Origin: Bradyrhizobiaceae bacterium
Lineage (GTDB): Bacteria; Pseudomonadota; Alphaproteobacteria; Rhizobiales; Xanthobacteraceae
Assembly (NCBI GenBank): GCA_003105195.1
Contig: PQAH01000024.1
Coordinates: 1-64,000 of the forward strand
DNA: 64,000 bases
Reading direction: 5' to 3'
The translations under genes were made by a program, and so were the position numbers. Under the pieces are notes generated by a model. It saw only the letters and a list, made by a program, of their open reading frames with translations, had not been told where the DNA came from and ran no database searches. Shown here piece after piece: positions 46,023-55,171 of this stretch (positions within the stretch are counted from its first letter, which is position 1; each line of letters opens with the position of its first letter).

Positions 46023-47105
46023 ATGACATCCGAGGCCGATGCGCGGGGACCGAAGTTGAGGACGACGCATGCCGCGAGGCCCTACATGTTCGTCGGCACG
46101 CGCTGGGTCGGCGGCGCCATCTGGGCGCTGCTGTCGTCGATCTTCCTGTTCGACGTGCTGACTCCCGCCGAGAACATATCGGTCTGCTTCGCCTATGCGA
46201 TTCCGGTATTCCTGAGCCTGTTCGAGGCGCGGCCACGCCCGTTCCTCTACGCCTGCACCGCGACCCTGCTGTCCTTCGTCGGATCGTTCATCCAGCCGCC
46301 GAGCGATCTCGGGGTCACCGTGGTCGCCGCCAACCGGCTGATCGCGGTGGCCACCCAATGGCTGGCCGCGATGCTGGTCAGGCTCCAATACCAGCGGCAT
46401 TACGACGCGCAGCACGAGGCCGAGCTGCAGCGCCGCTTCATCGATATCCTGTCGCACGAGATCGGTACCGCGTTGACGACGATCACGGGTCACGCCTACC
46501 GCCTCGCCAAGCTCTCCGAGCGGCCGGCGCCGGACGACCTGAAGCTGCGCGCCGACAAGATCCGCGGCGCGGCGCGGCGCATCGAGGAGATCGTGGATCG
46601 TGTCCAGTTCGCCTCCTCCCTGGGTGACGGCACCATTCCGGTCGGCGCCGACCTGGTGGATGTCGGGGCCACGATCCGCACGCTGGCGGCCCAGTTCGGT
46701 GAGGAGAGCGAGCGCGAACCGATCGCGCTGGATCTGCCGGCGGAGCCGCAACTGGTGCGGGGGGACGAAACGCTGTTGCGCCAGGCGTTCGAGAACGTCA
46801 TCGCGAACAGCGTGAAATATTCGCCGCGCGACGGCGGGATCCTGGTCGGGGTCGCGCCGCAAGGCAGCGTGGTTCGCGTCACGGTCGCGGACCGCGGCAG
46901 CGGAATCCCGGGCGACGAGATCGTCCAGGTCCGGCAGCCCTATTATCGCGGGCGCAGCAGCAAGGGCACGAGCGGCGCCGGCCTCGGCCTCTACTTCGTC
47001 GAGCGCATCGTCGCGGCTCACAGGGGCGAGCTTCACATCGAGAGTGAGGTCGACCGGGGCACGCGGGTCGTGATCGATCTTCCACGGAGCGTCGTCGGGC
47101 CATGA
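46023..47105 (+). CDS. Membrane sensor histidine kinase
   Basis: 360 residues. Three hydrophobic segments (about 28-48, 52-70, 75-115) form a small membrane sensor without a large periplasmic loop. A short coiled coil leads to the HisKA box FIDILSHEIGTALTTITGHA (His145) and the ATPase domain with QAFENVIANSVKYS (N box), ADRGSGIPGDEI (G1) and GTSGAGLGLYFVERIV (G2). It would phosphorylate the response regulator overlapping its last 4 bases (ATGA). Confidence 0.93.
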   Translation: MTSEADARGPKLRTTHAARPYMFVGTRWVGGAIWALLSSIFLFDVLTPAENISVCFAYAIPVFLSLFEARPRPFLYACTATLLSFVGSFIQPPSDLGVTVVAANRLIAVATQWLAAMLVRLQYQRHYDAQHEAELQRRFIDILSHEIGTALTTITGHAYRLAKLSERPAPDDLKLRADKIRGAARRIEEIVDRVQFASSLGDGTIPVGADLVDVGATIRTLAAQFGEESEREPIALDLPAEPQLVRGDETLLRQAFENVIANSVKYSPRDGGILVGVAPQGSVVRVTVADRGSGIPGDEIVQVRQPYYRGRSSKGTSGAGLGLYFVERIVAAHRGELHIESEVDRGTRVVIDLPRSVVGP

Positions 47106-47695
47106 GCCGCCGTCCGAAGATCCTCTGCATCGAGGACGATGCCGCGACGGCCGAGCTCCTGGTCGAGGTCCTGCAGGACGAGGGCTTCGATCCGATCGTC
47201 GCGAGCGACGGCGTCGAGGGCGTCGCCCGCTTCGCCGAGCGTCCGGACATCATCCTGTGCGACGTGGACATGCCGCATCTCAGCGGCTTCGGCGTGCTCA
47301 GCGAGCTGCGGAAGTCCGCCGGCCAGCTGCGCAACGTTCCGTTCCTGTTCATCACGGCCTATGGCAGCCGGGAGAGCCATCTCCAGGCCCGGCGCCTGGG
47401 CTGCGACGATTTCCTCACCAAGCCGCTCGACTTCGAGCTGCTGGTGGAGATCGTCCGAAGCCGGCTCGCGCAGCATCCCGGGCAGGCCGCGCCGGAATTC
47501 GCCCTGACCGACCGCGAGGTCGAGACCATGACCTGGGTCGCCAAGGGCAAGTCGTCGACCGACATCGCGGTGCTCATGCGGGTCAGCGAGCGCACGGTCA
47601 ATTTCCACGTCAACAACGTGATCCGCAAGCTCGGGGTGGCAACCCGCGTGCAGGCCGCGATCCGCTGCGCCCTGCTCGGCCTGATCGAGACATAG
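47102..47695 (+). CDS. Two-component response regulator, REC plus LuxR-type HTH
   Basis: 197 residues. Receiver domain: acidic pair EDD (11-13), phosphoacceptor Asp54 in LCDVDMPHLSG, and Lys in FLTKPLDFE. The C-terminal HTH (LTDREVETMTWVAKGKSSTDIAVLMRVSERTVNFHVNNVIRKLG) is the LuxR/NarL type; with phosphorylation it would dimerise and bind DNA. Overlaps the kinase gene as ATGA. The LuxR HTH looks closer to that of quorum regulators than to NarL. Confidence 0.94.
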   Translation: MSRRPKILCIEDDAATAELLVEVLQDEGFDPIVASDGVEGVARFAERPDIILCDVDMPHLSGFGVLSELRKSAGQLRNVPFLFITAYGSRESHLQARRLGCDDFLTKPLDFELLVEIVRSRLAQHPGQAAPEFALTDREVETMTWVAKGKSSTDIAVLMRVSERTVNFHVNNVIRKLGVATRVQAAIRCALLGLIET

Positions 47696-47799
47696 ACTGG
47701 ACGCCGTGGCGGACGACGCCCGGGTGCCCCCTCCCGCGTTGCGCGATCGCTCCCGGCATGGTCGGATCGGGCTCGCGTGGGACCGGCGGGAGGGCGTGG

Positions 47800-49251
47800 G
47801 TGGCGGAACTGGGGCTCCAGGGCAGGGATCGCGGCTACGGGCTGATCCTCGGCGCGGTCCTGCTGGCGGCCGTGACCGTCGTCCCGGCGCCGCCCGGGAT
47901 GCCGCCGCAGGCCTGGCAGGTCGCCGGCATCGCCCTGCTGATGGCGGCCTGGTGGATCACGGAAGCGCTGCCGATTCCGGCGACCGCCCTGCTTCCGCTG
48001 GCGCTGTTTCCGCTGCTCGGCATCGCGACCATGCGGGATGCGGCCGCGCCCTATGCGGATCCGGTCATCTTCCTGTTCCTGGGAGGCTTCATCATCGGCA
48101 CCGGGATGCAGCGATGGGCGCTGCACAAGCGGATCGGGCTGCGCGCCATCATGCTGATCGGCACCGCGCCCCGGCGGCTGATCGGCGGCTTCATGCTGTC
48201 GACGGCGCTGCTCAGCATGTGGATCAGCAACTCGGCCACCGCCATCATGATGCTGCCGGTCGCCGTCTCGGTGCTGGCGCTGCTCGACCGCGACACCGAC
48301 GCGGATTCGGTCTCGCGCGCCAATCTCGGCGTCGCGCTGATGCTGGCGGTCGCCTACGGGGCGAGCATCGGCGGGCTCGGCACCCTGATCGGCACGCCTC
48401 CCAATGCGCTGCTCGCCGCCTACATGGCGCGCGAGCACGGGGTGACGATCGGCTTCGCGCAATGGATGGTGCTGGGCCTGCCGCTGGTCGCCGTGATGCT
48501 GGCCGGCAGCTGGCTGATCCTGGTGCGGCTCCACCCGGCGCGCGGGAGCATCGGCACGAGCGCGACGCCGGCCTTCGCGGCCGAGCTCGAGAAGCTCGGG
48601 CCGATGACGCCGGCGGAGGTGCGGGTCGCGATCGTGTTCGGCCTGACCGCGCTCGCCTGGATCACGCGACCCGTCTACGCCGCCCTGGTTCCGGGGGTCG
48701 ACGACACCACGATCGCGATCGCGGGCGCGCTGGCCCTGTTCCTGCTGCCCTCGGGAATGGCGCAAGGCGGCCGCCTGCTCGCCTGGGACGACCTGAAGTC
48801 GCTCCCGTGGGGTGTCCTGATCCTGTTCGGCGGCGGGCTGAGCCTCGCCGGCGCGATCGGCGCCTCGGGCCTCGCCGCGTGGCTCGGCGCGGCCATGGGC
48901 GCGCTCGCAAGCTGGCCCGGGCTTCTCATCGTCGCGGCCGCCACCCTGGCGATGATCTTCCTGACCGAGCTGACCAGCAACACGGCGAGCGCCGCGACCT
49001 TCCTTCCCGTCGGCGGCGCGATCGCGGTCGGGCTCGGAATCGATGTCGCGACGCTCACCGTGCCGCTCGCGCTCGCGGCCTCCTGCGCCTTCATGCTGCC
49101 GGTCGCGACGCCGCCGAATGCCATCGTGTTCGCGAGCGGGCGGATCACGATCGCGCAGATGGCGCGGGCCGGCTTCCTCATCAACCTCCTCGGCAACATC
49201 GTCATCGTCGCGCTCAGCTATCCGCTGGCCAGCCGGTTGTTCGGCAAGTGA
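47800..49251 (+). CDS. SLC13/DASS family sodium-anion symporter
   Basis: 483 residues with about 12-13 helices. WWITEALPIPATALLPLALFPLLG at the N-terminus, then the first SNT motif (MWISNSATAIMMLPVA), PPNALLA, and the second (TELTSNTASAATFLPV) with ATPPNAIVFASG, which shape the Na+/carboxylate sites. Substrates of this family are dicarboxylates, citrate or sulfate. The GTG start at 47800 has GGGAGG six bases upstream, better than the ATG at 47758. About 105 bases after the response regulator; it may be its target. Confidence 0.9.
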   Translation: MAELGLQGRDRGYGLILGAVLLAAVTVVPAPPGMPPQAWQVAGIALLMAAWWITEALPIPATALLPLALFPLLGIATMRDAAAPYADPVIFLFLGGFIIGTGMQRWALHKRIGLRAIMLIGTAPRRLIGGFMLSTALLSMWISNSATAIMMLPVAVSVLALLDRDTDADSVSRANLGVALMLAVAYGASIGGLGTLIGTPPNALLAAYMAREHGVTIGFAQWMVLGLPLVAVMLAGSWLILVRLHPARGSIGTSATPAFAAELEKLGPMTPAEVRVAIVFGLTALAWITRPVYAALVPGVDDTTIAIAGALALFLLPSGMAQGGRLLAWDDLKSLPWGVLILFGGGLSLAGAIGASGLAAWLGAAMGALASWPGLLIVAAATLAMIFLTELTSNTASAATFLPVGGAIAVGLGIDVATLTVPLALAASCAFMLPVATPPNAIVFASGRITIAQMARAGFLINLLGNIVIVALSYPLASRLFGK

Positions 49252-49369
49252 CCACGGCAACGGGTCGCGGCATGCTCAAACGAGGCGCGTCCCGTGGCGA
49301 GATCGTGACCCACCTCACCCGCCCGCGGGAACCGCAAACCCATCGGCCAGGACCCAAGCGAGCATCTCG

Positions 49370-50050
49370 ATGACCGACAAGAGTACCGGAGACCTGCTCA
49401 AGCGGATCGGACGCTACATCGTGATCGGGCTGGTGACGATCGCGCCGCTCGGCATCACCTGGCTGATCCTCGACTTCCTGTTCGGCCAGCTCTCGCGGAT
49501 CGGGCGGCCGTGGGTGACGGGCCTCGCCTTCGCGATCCGGCCGCGCTATCCGGGCGTCGCCGACTGGCTCTTGAACGAGACGCTGCAGTCGGTGGCGGCG
49601 GCCGTCATCGTGCTGGTGCTTCTGTTCCTGCTCGGATGGGGCACGACGCGCGTGATCGGCCAGCGCCTGATCGCGCTGTTCGAGGCCCTGGTGGCGCGGA
49701 TCCCGCTGGTCGATTCGATCTATCGCAGCACCAAGCGCTTCCTGGCGATCGCGGCGGCGACCCCGGAAGGCGAGCGGCGGGTCGTGCTGATCAATTTTCC
49801 CTCGCGGGAGATGAAGGCGCTCGGCCTGATCACCCGCACGATGCGCGATGCCGCGACCGGGGAAGAGCTCGCGGTCGTCTACGTGCCGACCTCGCCGAAC
49901 CCGACCTCGGGCTATATCGAGATCGTGCCGCTGCGCGAGGTGACGTTCGTCGACTGGACGTTCGACCAGGCCATGGCGTTCGTCGTGACGGGCGGCTCCT
50001 CGGCGCCGCCGACGATCCCCTACTCGACCGCGGAGAAGCCCGAGCCCTGA
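49370..50050 (+). CDS. DUF502 family membrane protein
   Basis: 226 residues with two N-terminal helices (GRYIVIGLVTIAPLGITWLILDFLFG and a second at about 80-105, AVIVLVLLFLLGWGTTRVIG) and a soluble C-terminal domain with IPLVDSIYRSTKRFL and VVYVPTSPNPTSGYIEIVP, the strongest DUF502 blocks. The function of the family is unknown; plant homologues (COV) affect vascular development. It stands alone between two SLC13 permeases. Confidence 0.9.
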   Translation: MTDKSTGDLLKRIGRYIVIGLVTIAPLGITWLILDFLFGQLSRIGRPWVTGLAFAIRPRYPGVADWLLNETLQSVAAAVIVLVLLFLLGWGTTRVIGQRLIALFEALVARIPLVDSIYRSTKRFLAIAAATPEGERRVVLINFPSREMKALGLITRTMRDAATGEELAVVYVPTSPNPTSGYIEIVPLREVTFVDWTFDQAMAFVVTGGSSAPPTIPYSTAEKPEP

Positions 50051-50092
50051 CCCCACGACCGACCCCTCTCTTCCGCCGCGAATGCCGCAGCA

Positions 50093-51940
50093 TCACAGCG
50101 GCCACACCAGGAGCAGCACGGGCACGCCCACCGCCACGACGATGATCTCGAGCGGCAGGCCGAGGCGCCAGTAGTCGCCGAAGCGGAAGCCGCTGGGGCC
50201 GAGGATCAGCGTGTTGTTCTGGTGCCCGATCGGCGTGAGGAAGGCGCAGGAGGATCCGACGGCGACCGCCATCAGGAACGGGTCGGCGCTCACTCCGAGG
50301 CTGGCCGCCGCCCCGATCGCGATCGGGCACATGACGGCGGCGGTCGCCGCATTGTTCATGAAGTCCGACAGAGTCATGGCGACGATCAGGATCGCCCCGA
50401 GGGCGATGACGGCGTTGCCCCGGGCCACCGTGTCGAGCAGGGCGCTGGCGAGGAGGTCGGCCGCGCCGGTCGTCGCCATCGCGCCCGCGACCGGGATCAA
50501 GGCGCCGAGCAGCACCACCACCGGCCAGTCGACCGCGTCGTAGACGTTGCGCGGCGGCACCACGCGCAGGACCATGGCGGCGAGCACGCCCGCCGCGAAG
50601 GCGATCGCAGCCGGCACCAGGCCGAAGGCGGCGCCGCCGACCGCGGCCGCCATGATCGCGCCGGCGGTCAGCGCCTGGCGCTTGTCGGGCAGGCGCAGCG
50701 TCCGCTCGGCGAGCGGAACGCAGCCGAACTGGGCCGCGAACTCGGAGATCGCTTCCGGCGCGCCCTGCATCAGCAGGACGTCGCCCGCGAAGATCGGCGC
50801 GGTGCGCAGCCGGGAGATCGTGCGCCGGCCCTCGCGCGAGATCGCCAGCAGGTTGACGCCGAACCGCGTGCGCAGCCGGATGCCCGACGCCGAGCGGCCG
50901 ACCAAAGTGGAGTTGGGCAGCACCGCCAGCTCCATCAGCGCGATCTCGCCGGAGCGTTCCGCGCTCCTGGTCTCGCCCCCCTTCGCGGCATCCGACCCGT
51001 CGGACTGGCGCGATGACTCCTCCGGCGCGGTCTCGTCCGCCGCGTCGTCCTGCACGGCCTCCTCCAGCGTGAGATCGAGAGCCGACAGGGCGGAGGCGAG
51101 CGCCTTCGGCTCGGCCTCGATGACCAGGATGTCGCCCGCCTGGACCCGGTGCCAGGCCTCGGGCGCCGGGACGCGCACCTCGTGGCGGATCAGGCCGACG
51201 ATCTGGGCGTCCGCCTCGTCGAGCGCCTGCTCGATCTCGTGCAGCCTCATGCCGGCGGCCTTGGCGCCGTCCGGAACCCGCGCTTCGGTCAGGTAAGCGC
51301 CGGTCTCGAACTCCTCGGTGCCCGCCCGTTCCCGGGCCGGGACCAGCCGCCAGGCGAAGAGAACCAGGAAGGCGATGCCGCAGGCCGCCACGGCGAGCCC
51401 GACCGGCGCGAAATCGAACATCGCGAAGCTGCCGCCGCCGCTGCTCGCGCGGAAGCCCGATACGATCAGGTTCGGGGGCGTGCCGATCAGGGTCGTCATG
51501 CCGCCGAGGATCGAGCCGAAGGCGAGCGGCATCAGCAGCTTGCCGGGCGGGAGCTTCTGGCGCTGCGCGATCTGGATCGCGACCGGCATCAAGAGCGCCA
51601 GGGCGCCGACATTGTTCATGAAGGCCGAGAGCAGCGCCGCGACGCCGGTGAGAATCGCGGTGGTCGCGAGCGCGCCCGAGCCCTGCGGCAGGGCCAAGCG
51701 GGTGAGCCCGTCGACCGCCCCGGAGGTCTGCAGGCCCCGGCTCAGCACCAGCACGCAGGCGACCGTGACGACGGCCGGGTGGCCGAACCCCGCGAACGCC
51801 TCGCCGGCCGGCACCAGTCCCGCGATCACGCAGGCGAGCAGCGCGCCCATCGCCACCATGTCGTGCCGCCAGCGGCCCCACAGGAAGGCGCCGACCGTGG
51901 CGGCCAGGACGGCGAGGACGACGATCTGATCGCGACTCAC
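50093..51940 (-). CDS. SLC13 family permease with two central RCK_C (TrkA-C) domains
   Basis: 615 residues: first half of the transporter with FMNNVGALALLMPVA and GTPPNLIVSGFRA, a central cytosolic insert (about 215-400) holding two RCK_C-like ligand domains (MRLHEIEQALDEADAQIVGLIRH and LVGRSASGIRLRTRFGVNLLAI), then the second half with SDFMNNAATAAVMCPIA and GHQNNTLILGP. The domain order is that of the CitT/ArsB-type permeases annotated as sulfate or sodium-dependent carriers with TrkA-C. Ligand sensing by the RCK_C inserts is inferred. Confidence 0.9.
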   Translation of the reverse strand: MSRDQIVVLAVLAATVGAFLWGRWRHDMVAMGALLACVIAGLVPAGEAFAGFGHPAVVTVACVLVLSRGLQTSGAVDGLTRLALPQGSGALATTAILTGVAALLSAFMNNVGALALLMPVAIQIAQRQKLPPGKLLMPLAFGSILGGMTTLIGTPPNLIVSGFRASSGGGSFAMFDFAPVGLAVAACGIAFLVLFAWRLVPARERAGTEEFETGAYLTEARVPDGAKAAGMRLHEIEQALDEADAQIVGLIRHEVRVPAPEAWHRVQAGDILVIEAEPKALASALSALDLTLEEAVQDDAADETAPEESSRQSDGSDAAKGGETRSAERSGEIALMELAVLPNSTLVGRSASGIRLRTRFGVNLLAISREGRRTISRLRTAPIFAGDVLLMQGAPEAISEFAAQFGCVPLAERTLRLPDKRQALTAGAIMAAAVGGAAFGLVPAAIAFAAGVLAAMVLRVVPPRNVYDAVDWPVVVLLGALIPVAGAMATTGAADLLASALLDTVARGNAVIALGAILIVAMTLSDFMNNAATAAVMCPIAIGAAASLGVSADPFLMAVAVGSSCAFLTPIGHQNNTLILGPSGFRFGDYWRLGLPLEIIVVAVGVPVLLLVWPL

Positions 51941-52025
51941 TCACGAATCTCCACGCCCCGAGGGCGGGCATGATATCGCGCCCGGCGGCGCGGGGCTGCG
52001 GCAGGTTGGTGCGCCCGCAGGGGCG

Positions 52026-53708
52026 TCAGATCGTCAGGGCGATCGCGATCAGGGCGGCGACGAGAACGAGCGCGGGCCCCGCCAGGTTCCAACGCCGAAG
52101 CGCTGCTTCGAGGGTGTCGAGCCCATCGAACGAAGGGGCAGGCCAGCGTCTGCGGCGCTGGAAAAGGCGGGCAAGCCTCGCGTTCAGGCGACCAAGGCCC
52201 GCGCCGATCCGGCGGAGCAGCGTTTCACCGAGAACCACAAGATCGCCACGCGGAATGGCGAGCGGAATGCGCCAGCGCCGCCAGAGGACGAACACGGCTG
52301 CGGCGAGCGCGAACAGGATAGGCCAGGCTGCTGTCCAGAGACCGTGCACCGACATCGCGGCAGCGGCCGGCTTGCCTGCCAGGTCCGGGCCCCACAGAAC
52401 CGGGACCGCGAAGGCGGCTGCCGCGGCCGCCGCCCACGGCACGAGCAGGCCCCAGTTCGCGGTTTCTGCCGGTTTGCCGGGGGCGCGCGACAGCACCTGC
52501 AGGAACCGCAGCATCAGCAGCGCGGTCCCGACCGCCGAGACGGCGACCAGGGTGCCGGTGGCTCCCGCGCCCGCGACGTCCTTGATGGCGAGCTTGGCGA
52601 AGGCGCCGCCGCTCAGCGGAAGGCCGGCGATCGCCAGCGCCGCCAGGGCCGTCACGACCAGGACGGGGCCGCGCCATCGGGCGCCGCAGGCTGCGACCAC
52701 GCCGATGGCAAGGAACAAGGCACCCTTGGCAAGCCCGTGATGGCTCGCGTAGAGCGTGACGGCGTCGAGCGTGCCCGCGGCCTTCGCGGCGAGGCCGGAG
52801 GCGAGAACGGCCACCAGCAGTCCCATCTGGCTCAGGGTCGAATAGGCGAGGATCGCCTTGGCGTCGGTTTGCGTGAGCCCGACCAGCACGCCGTAATAGG
52901 CGGTGACGACCCCGAGCACGACGACCATTTCGGTCCATGCGTCCGGCATCCCATCGGCGGGCACGAGGCGCATCAGGCCGATGATGCCGGCCTTGACGAT
53001 GACGCCGCTGAGCACGGCCGAAGCGGGCGTCGGCGCCTCGGGATGGGCGAGCGGCAGCCAGACATGCAGCGGAACCAGCCCCACCTTGATGCCGAAGCCG
53101 ACCAGCAGGCCGGCAAGAATCGCGGTCGACCACGGCGAGCGGGCGACGGCGGCACTCACGTCGGCGAACAGAAGGCTGTCGGCGCCGCTCGCGGCGAGCA
53201 TGAGGGCCGCGACCAGCGTGATCTCGCCGAGGACGGCGAGCACGATGTAGACGAGCCCGGCGCGCCGCGCGCTCGCGGTCCGATCGTGGATCACCAGACC
53301 GAACGTCGCCAGCGACATGAGCGAGAAGGCTGCATAGAGCGTCACGACGTCGGCTGCGAGGACCACGCCGAGCAAGCCGGCGAGGGTGAGGAGCCAGAAG
53401 ACCGCGAACGACCGCGCGTGGCCGCTGCCTGCGAGGTAGCTCTGCGCATAGGCGCCCGCGAGGACCCACAGGAGCGAGCCGAAAGCGAGGAAGACCGCGG
53501 CCATACGGTCGAGCCGGAGGTGCAGCCCGAGCAGAACCGCGGGCTGCTCCATGGCGATGTCGAGCGGCGCCAGCAGCGCGGTCGCGAGGCCCGGCACCGC
53601 CGCCCAGGGCAGCAGGCGCAAGGGTCGCCGGGAGAGCGGCGCGACCGCGATCATGGCGAGCGGGCCCGCGAACGTGAGCCACAGGAGAAGCGGTCCCGTC
53701 CGGCTCAT
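52026..53708 (-). CDS. Mrp/NuoL-M-N-type proton-conducting subunit, third copy (D3), key Glu replaced
   Basis: 560 residues, about 14 helices. GFGIKVGLVPLHVWLPLAHPEAP is the TM7 Lys and loop motif of antiporter-type subunits. The TM5 motif normally reads FWELMSL; here it is YAAFSLMSLATFGLV, so the Glu essential for proton transfer in NuoM/MrpD is Ser. The C-terminal 100 residues are a long Arg-rich extension beyond the core. The ATG overlaps the previous gene stop by 4 bases. It is the last gene of the Mrp-like operon. Confidence 0.87.
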   Translation of the reverse strand: MSRTGPLLLWLTFAGPLAMIAVAPLSRRPLRLLPWAAVPGLATALLAPLDIAMEQPAVLLGLHLRLDRMAAVFLAFGSLLWVLAGAYAQSYLAGSGHARSFAVFWLLTLAGLLGVVLAADVVTLYAAFSLMSLATFGLVIHDRTASARRAGLVYIVLAVLGEITLVAALMLAASGADSLLFADVSAAVARSPWSTAILAGLLVGFGIKVGLVPLHVWLPLAHPEAPTPASAVLSGVIVKAGIIGLMRLVPADGMPDAWTEMVVVLGVVTAYYGVLVGLTQTDAKAILAYSTLSQMGLLVAVLASGLAAKAAGTLDAVTLYASHHGLAKGALFLAIGVVAACGARWRGPVLVVTALAALAIAGLPLSGGAFAKLAIKDVAGAGATGTLVAVSAVGTALLMLRFLQVLSRAPGKPAETANWGLLVPWAAAAAAAFAVPVLWGPDLAGKPAAAAMSVHGLWTAAWPILFALAAAVFVLWRRWRIPLAIPRGDLVVLGETLLRRIGAGLGRLNARLARLFQRRRRWPAPSFDGLDTLEAALRRWNLAGPALVLVAALIAIALTI

Positions 53709-55171
53709 GGGGTATAGTTCCGTTCCACGATCAGGGTCGCCCAGCCGAGCGGACTCATGGCGAGGCCCGCGAGCGCGCCTACGCCGAGCGACGCGAGCGC
53801 CGTGATCACGGCCGGCGCGATCAGCCAGAACGGGCGTTCGCGCCCCGGCGCGCGGTCCATCGCGCCCGGCACGAACCAGGCGCGATAGATGAGCGGCAGG
53901 AAATAGCCGGCATTAAGCAGGCTGCTTCCGGCGAGCACCAGGACGACCCAGACGTGCCCCGCCTGCACGCCGCCGAGGCCCAGGTACCACTTGCTGACGA
54001 AGCCGGCGATCGGCGGCACGCCGATCATGCCGAGGGCGCCGACGGTGAATGCCGCCGCGGTCCACGGCATGGTTCGGCCGATCCCATCCAGCTCCCGGAC
54101 CTTGTGCACGTGCAACCGCTCCGCCAGCGCGCCGGCGCAGAAGAACAGCGTGATCTTCATCAGGCCCTGATGAACGAGGTGCGCGAGGCCGCCGATGGTC
54201 GAGTATGGTCCGAAGAGGCTCGCGCCAAGAACGATATAGGAGACCTGGCTAACGGTGGAGAAGGCGAGCCGGCGCTTGATGTCGTCCTGCTGCAAGGCGC
54301 GGGCGGACCCGTAGATCACCGTGAAGGCAGCGACTGCGGCGAGCGGAATCCCGAGGCTCAGCTCATGCAGGAGCGTCGTGCCGTAGACGTCGTAGATGAT
54401 CCGCACGATGCCGAAGGCGCCGGCCTTCACGACGGCCACCGCGTGGAGCAGCGCGCTCACCGGCGCAGGCGCAACCATCGCGGCGGGCAGCCAGCCGTGC
54501 AGCGGCACCAGCGCGGTCTTGACGCCGAGACCCGCGACCAGGAGGCAGAAGACCGCCTGCAGCGTGGGCGCATCCACGCCGGCGAGACTGCCCCTGACCG
54601 TGAACTCGACCGGGCCGGTGCGGCTCTCCAGCCAGACGATGCCGAGGAGGAGCACGGCGCTGCCGGCGAGCGTATAGGCGAGGTAGCGCCGGCCGGCCGC
54701 GATCGAACGCGCGTCGCCTTGATGGACCACCAGGGGCCAGGTGGAAAGCGTGAGCAGCTCGTAGAAGATGAAGAAGGTGACCAGCGTGCCGGAGAGCGCG
54801 ATGCCCGTCGTCGCCGCCACGCACAGGCTGAAGAAACCGAAGAAGCGCGATAAATGCGGACCTTGGCCCAGATAGCTGATCGCATAGATCGTGGTGAGCA
54901 GCCACAGGAACGCCGAGAGCGTGAGAAACAGGAGGGCGAGCGCGTCGACCCGGAGCAGGAGATCGAGGCCGGGCAGGAGGCCGAGACGCGTCTCGTAGGC
55001 GACGCCAAGCGCGACGCCGTCGAGCATCACGGCGACGAGCGCGAGCTTGGCGAGCGCGCCGGCGATGTTGACCAGGGTCCGGGTCCGCTGCTGCGCCTCC
55101 GCGAGAAAGAAGATGACGATCGCGGGGACGAGCGACGTCGACAGCACCAGGACCGGCATCAGGTCGTTCAC
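53705..55171 (-). CDS. mrpD: Mrp antiporter subunit D-like (D2)
   Basis: 488 residues, about 14 helices. FFIFYELLTLSTWPLVV retains the TM5 Glu and GVKTALVPLHGWLPAAMVAPAPVSALLHAVAVVKAG the TM7 Lys and following motif. The GTG start overlaps the upstream TGA as GTGA. Belongs to the NuoL/M/N-MrpA/D proton-channel family; within Mrp it performs Na+(or K+)/H+ exchange driven by the proton gradient. Confidence 0.92.
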   Translation of the reverse strand: MNDLMPVLVLSTSLVPAIVIFFLAEAQQRTRTLVNIAGALAKLALVAVMLDGVALGVAYETRLGLLPGLDLLLRVDALALLFLTLSAFLWLLTTIYAISYLGQGPHLSRFFGFFSLCVAATTGIALSGTLVTFFIFYELLTLSTWPLVVHQGDARSIAAGRRYLAYTLAGSAVLLLGIVWLESRTGPVEFTVRGSLAGVDAPTLQAVFCLLVAGLGVKTALVPLHGWLPAAMVAPAPVSALLHAVAVVKAGAFGIVRIIYDVYGTTLLHELSLGIPLAAVAAFTVIYGSARALQQDDIKRRLAFSTVSQVSYIVLGASLFGPYSTIGGLAHLVHQGLMKITLFFCAGALAERLHVHKVRELDGIGRTMPWTAAAFTVGALGMIGVPPIAGFVSKWYLGLGGVQAGHVWVVLVLAGSSLLNAGYFLPLIYRAWFVPGAMDRAPGRERPFWLIAPAVITALASLGVGALAGLAMSPLGWATLIVERNYTP

